In this document: in pieces, positions 4,722-6,602 of the stretch
Position numbering within the stretch: the stretch's first letter is position 1
Layout: each line of letters begins with the position of its first letter
Source of the DNA: an uncultured Acidobacteriota bacterium
Lineage (GTDB): Bacteria; Acidobacteriota; Thermoanaerobaculia; Gp7-AA8
Assembly (NCBI GenBank): GCA_946887105.1
Contig: CAMPKJ010000271.1
Coordinates: forward strand, 1-6,602
DNA: 6,602 nucleotides
Direction of reading: 5' to 3'
Position numbers and translations under genes: made by a program
Notes under the pieces: generated by a model
The model's input: the letters and a program-made list of their open reading frames with translations, nothing else
Told to the model about the DNA's origin: nothing
The model's database searches: none

Positions 4722-6602
4722 CATTGCCTCACTTCGAATGTGACCGAGTGCGCGCGCCCGAGGTCGTCGACGACGGCGATGCGGTGCACGCCGGGTGTCG
4801 GGGCGACGAAAACCGGCCGCTCCGGCCGCTGCGTCGCCACCAGCACACCGTCCTGATACCAGTAGAGGCGCGACACGTCGGAGCCGCTTTCGGCGCTCAG
4901 GCGAATCTCCTGATAGCGCAGCGGCGCATCGCGGCGGATGCGATACGGCGTGGCCGGATCGGGCGACAGGATGCGCGGACGCTGTTCCGCGTCCACGTCA
5001 CGGCACTCGGCGCTGAGCGGCGGCAGCATCGCCACCTGTTCGCCGTTCGCGCGGCGGTAGCTGACCAGCTCCGGCGGATCGATCGCGAACACGCGCGCGA
5101 CGCTCGGACGCGACGCCACGCAGTCGCCGCTCAAGCGCTGCCCTGTTTCCGCATCGACGATCAGCAGGCGGTGAATCGTGCACGAGGTCAGCCGCGAGAC
5201 GTTCGCGATGCGCTGCACGGACACGCGATCGACGCAATGCGGCGCCGGCAGTTGATGGCTGGCCGCGCAGACTTCGATCGTTTCGATGCCCGGCGGAGTG
5301 CGGCGTACGACGCTCGTGGCATCGATGGCGCGGAAGAGATCGAACAGTAGCGGCGCGGCGTCTTCCGATCCGGATAGGCCTTTCACGCCGTGTCCGTCGA
5401 AGTTACCCGCCCAGATGCCGATGGTGTAGCGCGCGGAGAAGCCGATGCTCCACGCGTCGCGATGCCCGTACGACGTGCCGGTCTTCCAGGCGATGCGCGG
5501 CGTGTCGGCGGTCAACTCCCACCCCTGCGGCATGTCCGGGCGGCGCAGCTCGCACAGCACATCGGTGATCAGCGCCGTCGCTTCGGCGGAGTAGAGGCGT
5601 TCGCCGCGCGCGCCCGGAATGGAGCTGCGAAAGAGGCGCACCGGCCGATGCACGCCGCCTTCCGCGAGCGTCGCATAGAGATTGGTGAGGTCGAGCAGGC
5701 GCACTTCGCCCGCGCCGAGGATCAATGGCAGTCCGTAATCGCCGGACGTGCGATCGAGCGTGCGCAGGCCGCCGTGGCGCAGCGTGGTCAGGAACGAGTC
5801 GACGCCGATCTCCGACACCAATCGTACGGCGGGCGCGTTGAGCGACTGGATGAGCGCCTCGCGCGCGGTGACGCGGCCGCGATACGTGCCGTCGTAGTTT
5901 TCGGCGACGTAGCCGCTGTAGTCGGTGGGGATGTCCAGCAGGTACGTCTCGGGCACGAGGCGTCCGTCATCGATCGCCTTCGCGAACAGGAACGGCTTGA
6001 GCGCGGAGCCGGGCGAGCGCCGGGCGACCGCACCGTTGTTCTGTCCGTCGTAGTGGCGGTCGAAGAAATCCGCGCTGCCGACCAGCGCGCGCACTTCGCG
6101 TGTCGCGTTGTCGATCACGACCACGGCCACGTTCTCGATGTTGCGGGAGCGCAGCTCCGCGGCGCGCGCGACGACGCGTTGTTCCGCGATGCGTTGCACG
6201 CGCGGATCGAGCGTGGTCTGCAGCCGCGGCGATGCCGGCGACTCGCGCCGGGCCAGCTCGCACCAATGCGGAGCGGTGAACGGCACGCGCCGTCGCGATT
6301 CGGGCAGTTGCTGGCGCCGCGCCTCTCCGATCTCAGCCGCGGTGAACGCGCCGCGCTCGTGCAGTTGCGCGAGCACGCGATCGCGCGCGCGCCGTGCCGC
6401 ACGCGGATCGCGGAACGGGTCGTAGCGATTGGGCGAGCGCGGCAAGGTGGTCAGCAACGCGATCTCGCCGAGGGAGAGACGCCGCGGTTCCTTGGCGAAA
6501 TAGAAGAAGGATGCCGCGCCGACGCCTTCGATGTTGCTGCCGTACGGCGCGAGGTTGATGTAGATCTCGAGCAGCTCGCGTTTCGAATGATGCGCGGTGA
6601 GT
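4721..6602 (-). CDS. pbpC: Penicillin-binding protein 1C, peptidoglycan glycosyltransferase/transpeptidase (start outside window)
   Basis: The last 626 codons are visible. The frame is open to base 6602, so the TTG at 6457 is not the start. The first roughly 65 visible residues are the end of a glycosyltransferase family 51 domain: KRELLEIYINLAPYGSNIEG, AKEPRRLSLGEIALL and LPRSPNRYDP. The penicillin-binding transpeptidase domain follows with all three active-site motifs: S199-A-L-K (codon at 6007-6005), S253-L-N (5845-5843) and K373-T-G-T-S (5485-5483). The C-terminal part has the Cys-containing stretch VCAASHQLPAPHC and then a BiPBP_C-type beta domain (about visible residues 541-625), the hallmark of PBP1C. 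The protein should be anchored in the inner membrane and act in the periplasm, polymerising and crosslinking lipid II-derived glycan. The total would be close to the E. coli protein (about 770 residues) if the usual N-terminus lies outside. It is convergent with the lipoprotein gene and ends in TGA at 4723-4721. Confidence 0.96.
   Translation of the reverse strand, partial: LTAHHSKRELLEIYINLAPYGSNIEGVGAASFFYFAKEPRRLSLGEIALLTTLPRSPNRYDPFRDPRAARRARDRVLAQLHERGAFTAAEIGEARRQQLPESRRRVPFTAPHWCELARRESPASPRLQTTLDPRVQRIAEQRVVARAAELRSRNIENVAVVVIDNATREVRALVGSADFFDRHYDGQNNGAVARRSPGSALKPFLFAKAIDDGRLVPETYLLDIPTDYSGYVAENYDGTYRGRVTAREALIQSLNAPAVRLVSEIGVDSFLTTLRHGGLRTLDRTSGDYGLPLILGAGEVRLLDLTNLYATLAEGGVHRPVRLFRSSIPGARGERLYSAEATALITDVLCELRRPDMPQGWELTADTPRIAWKTGTSYGHRDAWSIGFSARYTIGIWAGNFDGHGVKGLSGSEDAAPLLFDLFRAIDATSVVRRTPPGIETIEVCAASHQLPAPHCVDRVSVQRIANVSRLTSCTIHRLLIVDAETGQRLSGDCVASRPSVARVFAIDPPELVSYRRANGEQVAMLPPLSAECRDVDAEQRPRILSPDPATPYRIRRDAPLRYQEIRLSAESGSDVSRLYWYQDGVLVATQRPERPVFVAPTPGVHRIAVVDDLGRAHSVTFEVRQ

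Noticed and set aside
4667..5350. Plus-strand 227-codon frame over the 3' part of pbpC
   Set aside because: It starts before a strong terminator on the same strand and is antisense to conserved PBP1C sequence.

Overview
The window comes from a GC-rich, probably Gram-negative (diderm) bacterium. The evidence is strongly GC-biased third codon positions, long open antisense shadow frames, a lipoprotein signal peptide without an Asp retention residue, and a class A penicillin-binding protein of the PBP1C type. Acidobacteriota or a similar soil or sediment phylum would fit the tandem DUF5666 lipoprotein and the codon use. That is a guess: no phylogenetic marker is present.

Layout: there are four protein genes and no RNA genes, insertion sequences, CRISPR arrays or prophage parts. 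(1) 1-504, minus strand: the N-terminal 168 residues of an unrecognised secreted or membrane-anchored protein, running off the left edge. (2) 560-3253, minus strand, 55 nt upstream of it and probably co-transcribed: an 897-residue GAF-PAS-PAS-GGDEF-EAL cyclic-di-GMP enzyme with both catalytic sites and the inhibitory I-site intact. (3) 3254-3475: the divergent intergenic region. It contains a textbook intrinsic terminator reading rightward, ending just before the ribosome binding site of the next gene. (4) 3476-4624, plus strand: a 382-residue lipoprotein with a carboxypeptidase-regulatory-like domain and three DUF5666-type repeats joined by Asp-rich linkers. (5) 4685-4721: its intrinsic terminator, whose U-tract touches the stop codon of the convergent gene. 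(6) 4721-6602, minus strand: a 3'-partial view of pbpC, with the end of the glycosyltransferase domain, a complete transpeptidase domain and a C-terminal BiPBP_C domain. Its start lies beyond the right edge.

How the genes relate: the c-di-GMP enzyme and the downstream exported protein look like a two-gene transcription unit and could form a sensor/effector pair, but nothing in the sequence proves a functional link. The lipoprotein and PBP1C are both envelope proteins, arranged convergently with separate transcription. I see no clear novel defence or mobile system. The points most worth a second look are the leader terminator in front of the lipoprotein, the internal duplication and Asp-repeat linker in that lipoprotein, and the unidentified exported protein behind the c-di-GMP gene.
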